Shown here: in pieces, positions 50,077-61,579 of the stretch | How the letters are laid out: each line of letters opens with the position of its first letter | Numbering within the stretch: position 1 is the stretch's first letter | NCBI GenBank assembly: GCA_035236585.1 | Contig: CP141126.1 | Coordinates: forward strand, 9,933,001-9,997,000 | Direction of reading: 5' to 3' | Origin: Warburgia ugandensis | Lineage: Eukaryota; Streptophyta; Magnoliopsida; Canellales; Canellaceae | Length of the DNA stretch: 64,000 bases | Notes under the pieces: model-generated | The model's database searches: none | What the model was told of the DNA's origin: nothing | What the model saw: the letters and a program-made list of their open reading frames with translations, nothing else | Program-made: the position numbers and the translations under genes

Positions 50077-50291
50077 TATGGTGCCAAATAAAGTTGTCGT
50101 GCATACCAAAGTTGCTGTAATGAGTTACAAGTTCTATGCAATCCAAAAACCGGCCCATAACATTCCTCGCCAGTGAAAGCGACTACCAATTCTGTTTGAT
50201 GGCCAAGAGGACAAGGAAGACTACCAACTGTGACCAAGGTAAAACATGCTAGAACTGATAAATAGCTGTTTTTCTACCTCCAAGGACAGCA

Positions 50292-52370
50292 ATGGAGTTG
50301 ATTGGATTGCTGATCTTGGTGCTCCTATCCTTGCCTATAGTTAGGCTTTTGTTATCGTTATACTCATGGTATTCATCCTCAAGAGCAATAACAGGCATCC
50401 CTGGAACTCTTGGATGGCCTATTATAGGGGAGAGCTTTTCTTTTATATCTGAGTTCTCGAGCCCGTCTGGTATTTTCCGTTTCATGAACAAGAGACAGCA
50501 GAGGTATGCACGGATAGTGTAGCAAGTTAGCATGTTCTTGAAAATTTCTGAACCATTGTTGCTGATCTTTGTTTTTTTATTATTTCAGGTATGGAAAAGT
50601 GTTCAAAAGCAGTGTTTTGGGTAGATTTGTGGTCTTCATGACCGGAAGAGATGCAGCTAAAATCTTACTGTCGGGAAAAGATGGAATGGTGAGCTTGAAC
50701 CTGTTCTCTACAGGGCAGCAGGTTTTAGGTCCCACCAGTTTACTTCAGACAAACGGGGAAGAACACAAGCGACTTCGGCGACTAATTGCTGAGCCACTAT
50801 CGGTTGATGGCCTGAAGAAATACTACCAATTTATCAACCAGCTGGCGATGGAGACATTAGATAGCTGGCCCGAAAGAACAGTGCTTGTTCTTGAGGAGGC
50901 TTCATCGGTAAGTGGAGATGACATGGTTGAAGTGTGAGCTTGCAAAATTTCCAATGTTCTCAAGTGTGTTTGATCCTCCTCATTGTGCAGTTTACTCTCA
51001 AAGTGATCGGCAATATGCTGATAAGCTTAGAACCAGCAGGTGTGGAGCAAGAGAAATTCCAAGCCAACTTCAAACAGATATCTTCCTGTTTCGCATCCTT
51101 GCCTTTCAAAATCCCAGGATTTGCCTTTCACCGGGGCATGATGGTAGATCCAGGATACCCAACTGATGGCTTACAAGTAGTAGTACTTCACCACAAGATA
51201 TCTAACCATGGAATCTTACTTTTACAGGCACGAGTTCGGATGTTTGGCATGTTGGACTCCATCATAGAAAAGAGGAGGGAAGGCAGGGACTTGCGCTATG
51301 ACTTTTTACAGTCATTACTAAAGAAACACAGTGAAGCAGCAGAAGAAGATGAAGACAAATTTACCGATTCACAGCTAAAAGACAATATCTTAACTCTTCT
51401 CATTGCTGGTCATGATACCACGACTGCAGCTCTCACATGGCTCATCAAATTCCTCGAAGAAAATCCCACAGTTCTCCAAAATCTAAGAGTAAGATACTCT
51501 TGGTGATTTTTGAGTTACTAGAGTTTTGTTGATGACAAATACTAGAGTCTAAGGATAAAGTTACAGGAAGAACACAGGGCAATTCAAGGCAGCAAAAACG
51601 GTCCATCCCATCTCACCTGGTCAGATGTCAATAACATGCCTTATACCACTAAAGTGAGCAAGTTTCCTACTATTAACCACATGTCATAACATGAAGCTCA
51701 TGTTTTCTAATTTTAATCCTTTGGTGAAGCACAGGTGATCAGTGAAACTCTTCGAAGAGCCACGATATTGCCATGGTTTTCAAGAAAAGCTGCCCAAGAT
51801 TTTGACATTGATGGTATGGAAAGAAAATTAATTAAAAAATAATTCATGCTAAAGTCTGTATTCTGACACTAACACTACCATTTTCATTATCTTTAAGGAT
51901 ACAAAATTAAGAAAGGCTGGTCCGTCAACTTGGATGTAGTCTCCATACACCATGATCCAGACGTATTCACCCATCCTAATGTATTTGATCCATCCAGATT
52001 CGATGTAAGTCAACACCCTTTACTCGTGTAAGTACCTCTGGCTTCATGAGTACAGCAAATAACACAGTACCATAGCAGAAACCGCTGAGGTCCTTCAGCT
52101 ACCTTGGATTTGGCAGCGGACCACGTATGTGTCCCGGAATCAATTTAGCGAAGTTAGAAATCTCCATTTTCATCCATCACTTGGTCTGCAGATACAAGTA
52201 AGGAGCGAAAAGGAAGACATTTCTTTTACTTCTCAGGATTATCACTCATTTAACGTCATCTGTATTGCAGGTGGAGAGCACTGGAGAAAGATGACTCCGT
52301 GCAACCAACGTTAGTTCGCATGCCCAAGAACAAGTTTCCCATTGTAGTTGAGCCATTGCAGAGTCCTTGA
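50292..52370 (+). CDS. CYP722: Cytochrome P450, CYP85 clan, CYP722-like
   Basis: Nine exons: 50292-50503, 50589-50907, 50991-51143, 51228-51488, 51567-51653, 51735-51813, 51898-52004, 52079-52197, 52271-52370. All junctions are GT/AG and in phase, giving 478 residues. Residues 3-27 form a membrane anchor for the ER; '[14 protein letters not shown]' (35-48) is the Pro-rich hinge. The oxygen-activation motif AGHDTTT is at 288-294, ExxR (ETLR) at 348-351, 'FDPSRFD' ends exon 7, and haem binding [10 protein letters not shown] spans 417-426 with Cys424 as the iron ligand. '[16 protein letters not shown]', '[21 protein letters not shown]' and '[20 protein letters not shown]' point to CYP722; CYP707 or CYP720 are the alternatives. 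CYP722C members act in strigolactone (carlactonoate to orobanchol-type) oxidation; the role of other CYP722 groups is poorly known, so substrate is not assigned. Introns are short. Convergent with the serine decarboxylase, 152 bases stop to stop. Confidence 0.93.
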
Positions 52371-52463
52371 TAGATGATTTGAAAAGCCAAGGAGACGGCA
52401 ATTTACTGAGAATGCTATGGGGAAACATTAGAAATATCTTCCACATTTAACTTTCATGTCATT

Positions 52464-52469
52464 AATAAA
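52464..52469 (+). promoter_or_regulatory. Candidate poly(A) signal for the P450
   Basis: AATAAA about 95 bases after the P450 stop, in the 152-base gap before the end of the convergent decarboxylase gene. If used, the transcript would end within or very near the last exon of that neighbour. Confidence 0.45.
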
Positions 52470-52522
52470 CACTACGTGTCTCTTACTGAAAAAATAAAAC
52501 TAGCTCTAAAGGCACACATGCC

Positions 52523-55500
52523 TCAATTATGCAGAATACAAGCGCAGATTTCCTCTCCTACATCCGGTGCAATACAAGGAATTTGGACTTTTCCATCTTT
52601 GAACCAGGTTGAACGCTTCTGAACCAATTCATCCATGAAAACATCAAGCTTCTCAATGGTGATGTTAGGCATCACCACAACATGAGCAATATTTCCCTGG
52701 CAGGCAAGCTGCCACCTGCGTACAAACTCTTCATCTTGTGGCCGTTCAAAAACAACAGTGCTGCTGAGCTCATTAAGCATGGCACCAATCCCTGCAGTTC
52801 GCAGGCGATCCTTCAAGTAATGTGCATTGCGAAGGCACTTCTGGACTTCTTTCTGGAACCCTCTGTAGCCTTTCCGGTTCAAGGTGTACCAGAGGAAGAT
52901 TGGTGCGTGGCCATTTCGGCTGCCCATGATGGTGGCATCCCTAGAAGCAAGATATTCGACGTTCCTCGAAAGGGCATTGATGTGCTCCAATCTTGTTATC
53001 TGCACGCCACAAGGCATTGGACATCCCACAAACTTGTGCCCAGAAACACTCACACTTCCAATTGGCTTCTTAAATGTCACCTTCGGTGCCTGTTTACCAT
53101 CAGAACAATAAGCCCACGTAAGTCAAAAAGTCAAACCATAACGGTCAGGTACACCAGGAGAGTTCAATACGTAAATTAGAAACAAATTAGCTAATCCTTT
53201 GACCTATGGGCTCGAAGCATCATGAAATTGGCAGATAGCAAAAGAAATAACATACACGTTTCACAAAAGGCATCATAAGCCCAAATAGAGCACCGTCACA
53301 GTGAATATAAAATTGCTCTTGTTTAAATCCAGTTTCTTCGAGGGTCATTATAACCAGATCAAGATCATCAACAGCTCCCTTAACCGTTGTTCCTGCAAAA
53401 AGTGAAAGGTAATCTTAGCCATGAATTTGTATAAATATAGGATGTGAAAAGGAAATGTGAAAGAGGACGCACCAATGTTGACATTAATTATGGCTGGCTT
53501 GTCTTTGTTTTGAAGAAGTTTTCTCCTGAAATCTGCACAATCAATCTCACCAGATACTAGAGTGTCAACCTTTATGCAATCCATTCTGTACATCCGTGCT
53601 GCCTTGAAGACAGAATAATGGGACTCCCGTGAGGCATATAAAATTCCATCAGGTAACACTTCCCTCCTGCACCACAAAATGATACACATTAACACAAAAA
53701 CAACAAGATTACAAAGGGTTCATAAGATTATGATTGCATGCGTAGATTTACTCTTCCCTATAGCCAGAAGACAAATGCAGTTGAAGTGACTAACCCAACC
53801 AGAATACCGTGGAGATTGCCTTCTGTCCCACAATTTGTAATGTAACCCCAGTATTCATTCTTCTCTAACTCCCAAAGACGGGCAAACCAATCCAATACTC
53901 CCACTTCAAACTGTCTAGAGTGCACACCGTAGTTGCTCTCAATAAAGGGATCGCCCAGATTGTTGATGGAGAAATGTTGCAACTGTGCCAGAGCACCATA
54001 ATCGAAGTCCAGATTATAAGGGTAACCTGTATTAGATTAACATCCAAATGTAAGGAACGCAAGTTGCAGGTGTAGCATGAAAGAAATTTTTTGAATCAAG
54101 CTTGTGCAATTCTGATTTGTACACTAGAATCTAGATACATCTGCCAAAATGACTAGTTAGAAAGTTAGCAGCGATCGATGCAAACAAGCAGGTCAAGGCC
54201 AGCTATATCCAAAATCATTGATGATACTACTAGCTGAAGGATCGAGCTTAAATGCATTTCAACAGTTAGTACCAAATTAGAATGACAAGAGGGCACACAT
54301 GCAACTGATGCTTTGTACCTTTCTAACCTATTGTCAGAAATTGTCACTAATGAGTGGTCAGGTATACACATGGATGTCGCCCTACTCAGCAGTGATCTCC
54401 AATGCACATGAATCAGTATTGCAACAATTAATGCTTTAACTTGAATCTTACCAGAAAAATCCTGAAATGTAAATAACCTCTTAGCTGCCCTCTCTCTAAT
54501 GTCAAGCTGGTATGAACTTACTGTATGGTTCACCATATAGAAATACCATCAAAAGTCCTTCCATGAATAAGTTTACAAACAGGATGTCAGGGCACTGCTT
54601 CTCTGATCATATTGCTTTTCCAGGTACATAGTCAGAGTCTTCTTGTGTATTGACTATTTATCAACTTTAAAAAGGATTTGAAATTGTTATTTGAGCAATC
54701 TAACCCACTCATGATTTTATAATCCGGTTTCAATTTAAAAACATGGCTATAGAAGTGCTAGAGGTATTGAGAATACCTCAATCTTTTCAATTCATCCACA
54801 GAACTATAGGAGAAAAAAACGGATATTGATTGTTTTTTCAGTTCAATAAATGATTGGAATGAGGGACTCAATATACAAAGATCAGAGAGTTTTGGCTACA
54901 GCCACTTCATCGTATAAAGAAGGACAACAATGACCATCTTTGCAGCACCGATTCAAAAGCCACTCCTTGTTTCATATTACTGGCAGCTAAGCTAAAACCA
55001 AACACAAGCATCCCATAAGGAATTAAACTAGAAGAAACAGCAGCACCCCATCTTACAAAACCTAAAATGTAAGCGAAAACAAGGAGATGTTGCTAACTTC
55101 CCCCTCTGATTGGCATAGACTAGCAAATGACAATAAGGATTATATGTAGAGATCATTGGAATGGAAAGACGCAAACATCAATCCTACCCAATCATTTAGT
55201 TGCATCCAATTCAAGTTTATTTTTTACCATGGGATCTGCACGAACTAACAATACAATGAAACCTATTTAAGATCTTGGAGACCTCAACATTAAAAATCAC
55301 CCCTTGAAACACAAGGAGTACCTCAACATTAAAAATGAGGTGAAACTCAGTAAACAATCTTCGAAATCGCAGTTCATTGTTTTGATTTCTCACTATAAGA
55401 TAGGTCTCGCCATGTTATGCTTAAGTGAGTCCAGGATACTACTAAACAGACTTCCCCAGTTCTGCCTACCCGTAAGTTTCTAGCTAATCATTGCAAAAAT

Positions 55501-55933
55501 TGTATGAAAGGAATTGCTATAGTCCATGATAAATGGATCCGAAAAACCCACTAAAGATACGTATATAATAATAAAAGAAAGAAAGAAAAGGGCCCAAAAA
55601 ACGGCGATTTGTCATACCTAGATGGTGTTTGGTCCTTTCAACAAGAGATTTCCTGTACCTTGCCAAAACACTGGCCATATAAGCTTCCCTATCTCCTGTA
55701 ACCTCATCATCTACTTCAGGCTCTGTAATGGCAAAGCACGTTGTATGCACATTCCTCCCGAGCACAATCTCTCTTTTCTCCTTCTCACCTTCACCAACAT
55801 CACCATTAATGGTCAAGCCGTTGCAAACCCCCGGAGCAAGAGTGTCCGATATCTCCTTGGGATCTCTCTCTTCCGGCAACGGCTCAACCTTTCCGTTCCA
55901 TTCATTGTTAACTACTTCAAGACTGCCACCCAT
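52523..55933 (-). CDS. SDC: Serine decarboxylase (pyridoxal-phosphate group II decarboxylase)
   Basis: Five coding exons on the minus strand: 55933-55618, 54026-53795, 53666-53473, 53392-53256 and 53089-52523. Phases 1, 0, 1, 0 match throughout and give 481 residues, close to the Arabidopsis protein as I remember it (about 482). It turns L-serine into ethanolamine, the entry to phosphatidyl-ethanolamine and choline synthesis. The N-terminal about 95 residues are variable and acidic; then '[20 protein letters not shown]' and '[20 protein letters not shown]'. Catalytic-domain words are '[18 protein letters not shown]', '[19 protein letters not shown]', '[11 protein letters not shown]' (cofactor Asp) and [17 protein letters not shown], with the Lys of SGHK (about residue 312) as the Schiff-base residue. 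Intron 1 is about 1.6 kb. A likely 5' leader intron lies upstream (donor near 56268, acceptor near 56025). A second first exon lies 5.3 kb further upstream. Confidence 0.96.
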
Positions 55934-56019
55934 GATTAGATTACTTACAAGAACGCAAATCTCAATCTGCCTTCTTCACTACCAACTTTGCTTCCTCAGC
56001 AAATGCGGAAATAGTTAAA

Positions 56020-56340
56020 TATCTGAACAGAAAAACATCCAAAATCATCAGATTCACCACCTAATGAATCAGAAGAACAGATCGGGGCTGTAATCGCGCA
56101 ATGATCACACACCCAGATCGAAATTGCCTCAAAATAATAAAAGAATAGCGGGAAAAAGAGAGAAATGGAGATTGGCTAAACAAGGGAAGGATCTAGAAAA
56201 TGGAAAGCTTTGATTCTAAGATCTGCAACGAATTCAGAAGATTGAAATGAAAAGGCAGAGAAACGAACCTGAAATGGGAAAGAAGAAAGAACAAAGGAGG
56301 AGCGAATGCACTGCTACTTGGGGTTCTAAGATCGGCGGAC
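56020..56340 (-). other. Probable 5' leader and leader intron of serine decarboxylase
   Basis: On the minus strand 'cccatttcag|gttcgtttc' near 56268 can serve as a donor and 'ttttctgttcag|atattt' near 56025 as an acceptor. This would place the transcription start around 56340 or further up. Inferred only from signals. Confidence 0.35.
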
Positions 56341-56399
56341 CATTCGCTGAGGGAAAGGACTGAGGCGCTGGCCTTGCGTTTCTATTCTATTAATAGGTG

Positions 56400-57130
56400 G
56401 GGGCCCCTCGGACCAATTTTCCAGCAATTTCCCGTAAACTTCCCACACATCACTCGCATCCACTTGTCCCGGAGAGAAGAACGAGCTCTAGGGGAAAGTT
56501 TCTCTGGAACCAGGAGAATTCACAAGGAAGCCTGCCAGGCCTTACCAAAGATTCATGAGATGACTACACTAGAGAAGTCTCGGAGAATCTAGACAGCAAA
56601 GCAGTTTGAAGGGTCCCTTTAGTACCAAAATCCCATCTCCATGGGATGATCCTCATAAACGGACGGCTCCAAGGGTTAAGATTCATAGAGGAAAGCTCGA
56701 CTGACCCCATATGAATGAGGTGTGATGAAACGAGCACCCCTTCTAGAGCACACCTTGATACCGACTCATCATCTCATTTCTCATGCTTTGCATGTCTGAG
56801 AGGGTGTTAACGTATCCGTGGGGCTTGACATGGAGTGAGCGGTATGAAATGGGCCATGTTACTATTAGACCTAGTGGTGCTGGAAATGAAGTGACATGTC
56901 ATCATTTCACTGTTAGAGGTGCTTGAGCTAAGTTGAGATAAATTAATATTGTTTCATATCATGCAGGATTGGTAATCGGAAGCTAGATTTCATCTCATCT
57001 CACCTCATCTCGAGTCAGCTCACTCCATCTCAAGTACTATTAAAACGAAGTAAAGCTTATGGTTTGAAGGTTTGTTTCCTCGCAAAGGTAGGCTATAAAA
57101 AAATGTATACTATTTGATTGCACCTCATCT
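56400..57130. other. Intergenic DNA, no supported gene
   Basis: Contains 'catctcatctca' words that repeat irregularly near 56990-57030, a feature of dispersed repeats, but no element can be named. Confidence 0.4.
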
Positions 57131-57138
57131 AGAATGAA

Positions 57139-57299
57139 TAGTGCACAAAGCACAAGCATATATAGAGTTCAAAAAAGGAGTGGACTACAAATAGTTTATA
57201 ATATGCAGTCTTATCTTATATTTTATAAAGGACTGTTTTCACATTTCAAATCCATGACCTCTCGGAGTTGTGCCACTTAAAACCGTTGCACCTCTTCTG
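57139..57299 (-). mobile_element. Diverged Au SINE
   Basis: Reverse-strand parts 'gtgcacaaagcacaagc', 'aaggagtggactacaa', 'tgcagtcttatcttatattttataaag', 'ttcaaatccatgacctc' and 'ccgttgcacctc'. Several small losses; no clear target-site duplication. Confidence 0.8.
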
Positions 57300-58400
57300 C
57301 CGTGAGCATTATAGCACTCCTTAAATTCACATGTTATAGAAAAAATTTCGGTAAGAAAACTAGAATGCGGGTGTAAAAAATAAACCCTGTCAAACTTTCA
57401 ATCATCTGGGCCCAGTATCCAACTTGTAGTCTTTGTATCCATTTAAACAGGGATATAGCAGCTCCTATTTAATTTGCATGTTAGAAATGACAAAAATAGA
57501 TGGGCTGTTAGGCAAGTTATTAACGGTCTCTGTTTCGACCAAGTATGCCATGTGATATGACTAATTTTCTGATCCAACATGTACTGCTAAATCCATCCAT
57601 CTGCCCTATTTCACTTCAATCAGATGTTCTTATCCTCTTCATCGATTAACGCCAGAAAATGCCAAGCCATTGATTTTTGCTGGACATAAGCCTACAGCTG
57701 CGATGCCCATTATGTGGAATGCCTCTTGATGGGCTTAACTGGCCCCGCTTGAACAGATCGTCGGTACCATCGAGTCACTCAACCTCACGTACGTGCAAAT
57801 GTAAACAGAAAATGTGGAAACAAAACTTGTAAAATGTAAATGAAAAGAACTAACAAACCCACGTTGTAGGCCATTGGCAAGTACGTGGTGATTTAAGTGA
57901 AGCTACCATGGACCTGGCCCGGTCTTCCAAAATATCAGCAGGTGGCCGGCTAATTCGTTTGAATGGTTAAAAATGGTAAACTCTCTCATTTCCCATTTCA
58001 GACAGATAATTGCGGCAAATTTCAGTCAGTAGCGAAGGTGGTTTGTTTTTATCTTTCCCTTTTCCCCGTATGATGATGCATTGTGCACGCACCTGGCTAT
58101 CTGTTCTGCAACAACCGATGCTCAGGGGTTCGCCACATCAGCGGAGATGGCCCATTTGAAGCATTGGAAGCCCAAATATCTCACGGTTCCATAGTTGTAG
58201 TCGAATGATCTGAATAAACTTTCCGAGAGGGAGGCCCCCGTGGATTGGCTGCTACTCGCTTGTCTTCCTCGACAGTTTTCATGATCGGACTTACTAATGC
58301 AGGGGATGCAGATAAAGTAGGCATAACCGTGTGCTTGTTTTACTCATCAAACCATAAACAGCATAATGAAAGCAAAGAGCCGTCGAACGACGGATGGTCG
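57300..58400. other. Intergenic DNA, nothing recognised
   Basis: No gene, RNA or named repeat seen on either strand. Confidence 0.45.
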
Positions 58401-58404
58401 TGTA

Positions 58405-58584
58405 AAAAGGTAGCTCCGGTGCAGAAAGCTTCCACCGATGCAGGGCTCGGAGAAAGGGCAGATCACAAGCATATATACTATACAGTTTTATCTTGTATTT
58501 TTTCAAGAGGCTGTTTTTACATCTTGAATCCGTAATATTAAAACTCACATGATGACAACTTTATCGTTACACCAAAACTCCCCT
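58405..58584 (-). mobile_element. Diverged Au SINE, near full length
   Basis: Reverse-strand parts 'agctccggtgcagaaagc', 'tgcagggctcggagaaagggc', 'tcaagaggctgtttttac', 'cttgaatccgtaa' and 'accaaaactcccc'. Clearly an Au copy with many point changes. Confidence 0.85.
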
Positions 58585-58599
58585 TCAATTATATATGCC

Positions 58600-60430
58600 C
58601 ATCTCTTAGGCAAAAATAAGGTAGATAAAAGTATGTGTAGGCATTTCATATTCGGATCTTGAACCAGGCAAATCTCTTTATCAACCAGCCAATGATCTAA
58701 GGATAATGATTCTAATCGTCCACTTTCTCACCATTAATGGATGCTTACAAGGTTTTATCAGGTTAGTTATCATAAAATGCACCGAAATTATTCAAATGCA
58801 ATCCACTTTCCAGCTTTCCATGATACCCACTATCTGCACTGTTTAACACAGAAATCCAGTCACAAAACCTTATCAAACCCCATGTTTGGACAAATCCTTT
58901 ACCTGTCTAAATTATTACGTAAAGTTTCCATGGAAATTAAGAAAGTGTAAATAGAAATGATTTTCCTAAGAAATCTATTTTCATCAGAAAATTGTTTTCT
59001 TCCCTTTTGTAGCCAAGTGAGACACATTTGAGCACAATTCGAATACGTAAGCTTGCACTGGAGAGTAGGAGGGCCCCTTCTTTTCAACCACACAGCCCTG
59101 GACCAAAAACATGAGGTCTACATCTACTTAAATGTTATCCATAAAAAGAGATCTTCGATGTGTAATATTCATCCATTGACAAGTCCTAGCAAATAAATAA
59201 ATGGTTTGGATGATCGAACAAGTGGACTTCATCTAGACCTTTGCCTGTCACATTAATTATCCCCCATATCAATGTGTACACATCATCTATGAAACTCCAA
59301 TGGATCACATCGGTCACTTTCTATCCCTTCTTTCTGCACGTTTTTCACGTGAAGACATACTGTGTTCATGAAAAGCCCACGCGCAAGGGGGTACCAAGGC
59401 TCAGGCTGCCTCTTAAGACTTCGAAGAGTTCAATTAAGAGTACAGAGACACTTATGTTGGTGATTTCATCAGGGCTTATGCTGTTGGGGTTTTTAATTCC
59501 TGTGTCAGTTCAGTGCTAGAAAAAGGGGAGATATTATATGTGCACCAAGCTACATGGATAATTTGCGGCATGTGTGTACACGTCATATGGGCCCAACCCA
59601 GTATTATTGATTTGATTTATTAGCCTGCTGATGTGGTCGTTTCAGTTTCGGAGTTTTATTCTCCCATGCTATATTTCAAAAGGATACAAAAGCATCTTTT
59701 TTATATTGCTTAGTTTGAAAAAGAAACAAAAAGATATTTCTTATGTTGCTCTATTTCAGTAAGAAACAAAAAAATCTTCTTTTTTTCTTTTTTTATTATT
59801 ATGCAGAACTGGATTTAGAATCTTTTGGATCGGATCTGCTCCTATGATCTTCGTCGACCTCGAGTTGGGTTGAGATTGGGATTTTTCGTGTCATCTCAAC
59901 CTCTGCTAGCAGTGATATAGTTCATCTCATCTCAAGCACCACCAACTCTCCGTAAGACTTTGATTGAAGATCTCTAGAAATATGCAGCGGTATTATGCAT
60001 TAGGTCTATGGTTTATTCATTTTTGGGCATTCATAATCCGCCACGGCATTCTTTTGTTCAGCAACTTGATTCTCTAACCATAATAACTTGATTCTTCCTA
60101 TTTATATACTACAAAAGCAACTGAAAATCCTGCAGTTGCACTCCAATACTCTTTCTTTCTCTTTATGGAAGACTGTTAGAGTTTATTTGGTCTATAGCAT
60201 TTTACACTTTAAAAATCTAACATAATCATGTGTGGTAACTGCTCACGTCAGTTGTTTTGATGGAAGAATAAATGCTATCAGCCATCTATTAAAATATTAA
60301 AAAAAGAGGTCCTTGATTCATGCAGAAAACTACTTAGTTCTCTATCATCGAACACTATACAGAATTAGAAGATCTCTTAAAATAATATCAGAACTACTGC
60401 TAATGGCTGAAGGTAAGTTTCTAATCTATT
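58600..60430. other. Intergenic DNA, nothing recognised
   Basis: AT-rich with T-runs near 59780. Repeated 'gaaacaaaaagat' words at about 59720-59775. No gene supported. Confidence 0.45.
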
Positions 60431-60437
60431 TGCTTTA

Positions 60438-60645
60438 CTTTTGCTTATCTATCTAGACTGCAGCCCTATTGCACAAAGCTCCTGCTTATACAGGGTCCAG
60501 GGAAGGGGTGGACCACAAGGATCAACAGTACGCAGCCTTCTCTTGCATTTTGTTAGAGGTTGTTTCCATGACTTGAGCCCATGACCTCAAGGTCATGACA
60601 CCAACTCTACCATTGCACTAAGGCTCTCCTTTTACTTATCTATCT
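60438..60645 (-). mobile_element. Au SINE with 17-bp target-site duplication
   Basis: Reverse-strand body 60455-60628 ('cagccctattgcacaaagc', 'ggaaggggtggaccacaag', 'cttgagcccatgacctcaagg', 'cactaaggctct'). Flanks 'cttttgcttatctatct' and 'cttttacttatctatct' differ once. Well preserved. Confidence 0.96.
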
Positions 60646-60726
60646 GATTTTCTATAAACATTTAGAAAATGATTTACAAAGAAAACAAAGCAACTATACT
60701 AAAGCTCTTCTAAGCCTCAAAAAATA

Positions 60727-60769
60727 GAAGAAGAAGAAGAAGGAGAAGAAGAAGAAGAAGAAGAAGAAA
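60727..60769. repeat. (GAA)n microsatellite
   Basis: About 14 GAA/AAG triplets with one interruption ('aggag'). Confidence 0.93.
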
Positions 60770-60870
60770 TCCATATAACACAACTAGTTGCTTCCCTTAC
60801 TCAAAGAAACTATAGTAAACAAAGGCCTAAATAAATACAAATTCCTTTACTTGAAAGCAACTATGATATT

Positions 60871-61115
60871 GATCCCTATTCGGGATAAGGTCTTTATGGG
60901 CAGTCCCAGTGCACAAAGCTCCTGCCTATGCGGGGTTCGAGGAAAGGGCGGACCACAAGGGCCTATAGTATAATAGTAGGCAGCCTTACCTTGTATTTTG
61001 TAAGAGACTGATTTCATGCCTTGAACCTGTGACCTTAAGGTCACATGACGATAACTTTTACCGTTGCACTAAGGCTCCCCTTGGGATAAGGTCTTTAGAA
61101 TGATAATGATAATGA
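60871..61115 (+). mobile_element. Tiny RTE 3' end interrupted by an Au SINE
   Basis: 'gatccctattcgggataagg' before the SINE and 'tctttagaatgataatgataatg' after it reconstruct the last 50 or so bases of an RTE LINE, including its GAT-like tail. This is an extreme 5' truncation. The SINE target-site duplication lies inside this text. Confidence 0.7.
60882..61097 (-). mobile_element. Au SINE with perfect 15-bp target-site duplication
   Basis: Reverse-strand body 60897-61082: 'gggcagtcccagtgcacaaagc', 'ggaaagggcggaccacaag', 'ccttgaacctgtgaccttaagg', 'cactaaggctcccc'. The flanks 'gggataaggtcttta' are identical. Full length apart from a short extra 'tataatagta' duplication in the middle; among the youngest copies. 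Confidence 0.96.
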
Positions 61116-61257
61116 AAGCAAGTATGATCTAGGCTGTCCAATCTAACGGTCGAGATTTAAGGATAACTAAAATAATTTAAAATAGGAAATTAAGTGGGTA
61201 AAAGTAAAATATGTGGCTTAAGCCACATGAGTCATTTTAGGGAGCGATGATTCGTAC

Positions 61258-61579
61258 CTAAATGGAGCTCGGATCTTTCCGTGAGAAGCTTCTTGTACCT
61301 TGCCAATACACTGGCTATATAAGCCTCTCTATTTCCGGTAACCTCGTCGTCCGACTCCGGCTCCGTGACCTCGTGGCATTTGGTACGCACATTATCTCTG
61401 GTAGCAATCTCATGCTTCTTCTCTCTCCCCTCACCATCCCTGGCCTTGCCGTCATCACTCTCCCCGTTCGCAACAAGAGAAGAGCAAGGATTTGGAACCA
61501 TTTTCGAATCAAAATCTCTCGGCAACGGCTTGGTTTTGTTATTCAAATCGCTTGGAAGAACATCCATGCTTACTGCCAT
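61258..61579 (-). pseudogene. Extra copy of the serine decarboxylase first exon, rest of gene absent
   Basis: Open from ATG 61579 to a donor-like CTCCATTTAG|GTACGA at 61258, 322 bases, ending in the same phase (one base over) as the canonical exon 1. The encoded 107 residues match the neighbouring decarboxylase exon, strongest at the end: TEPESDDEVTGNREAYIASV then LARYKKLLTERSELHLG, with the acidic N-terminal part diverged. No exon 2-5 counterparts are visible between it and the intact gene. It is either a partial tandem duplicate (dead) or an alternative first exon that splices about 7.2 kb to the shared exon 2. No stop or frameshift within the exon. Confidence 0.85.

Noticed and set aside
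50249-50533. Minus-strand 94-residue frame over the P450 start
   Set aside because: Shadow of P450 exon 1; the nine-exon plus-strand model with all motifs explains the region.
52682-53179. Plus-strand 165-residue frame
   Set aside because: It is antisense to the last exon of serine decarboxylase and has no domain resemblance of its own.
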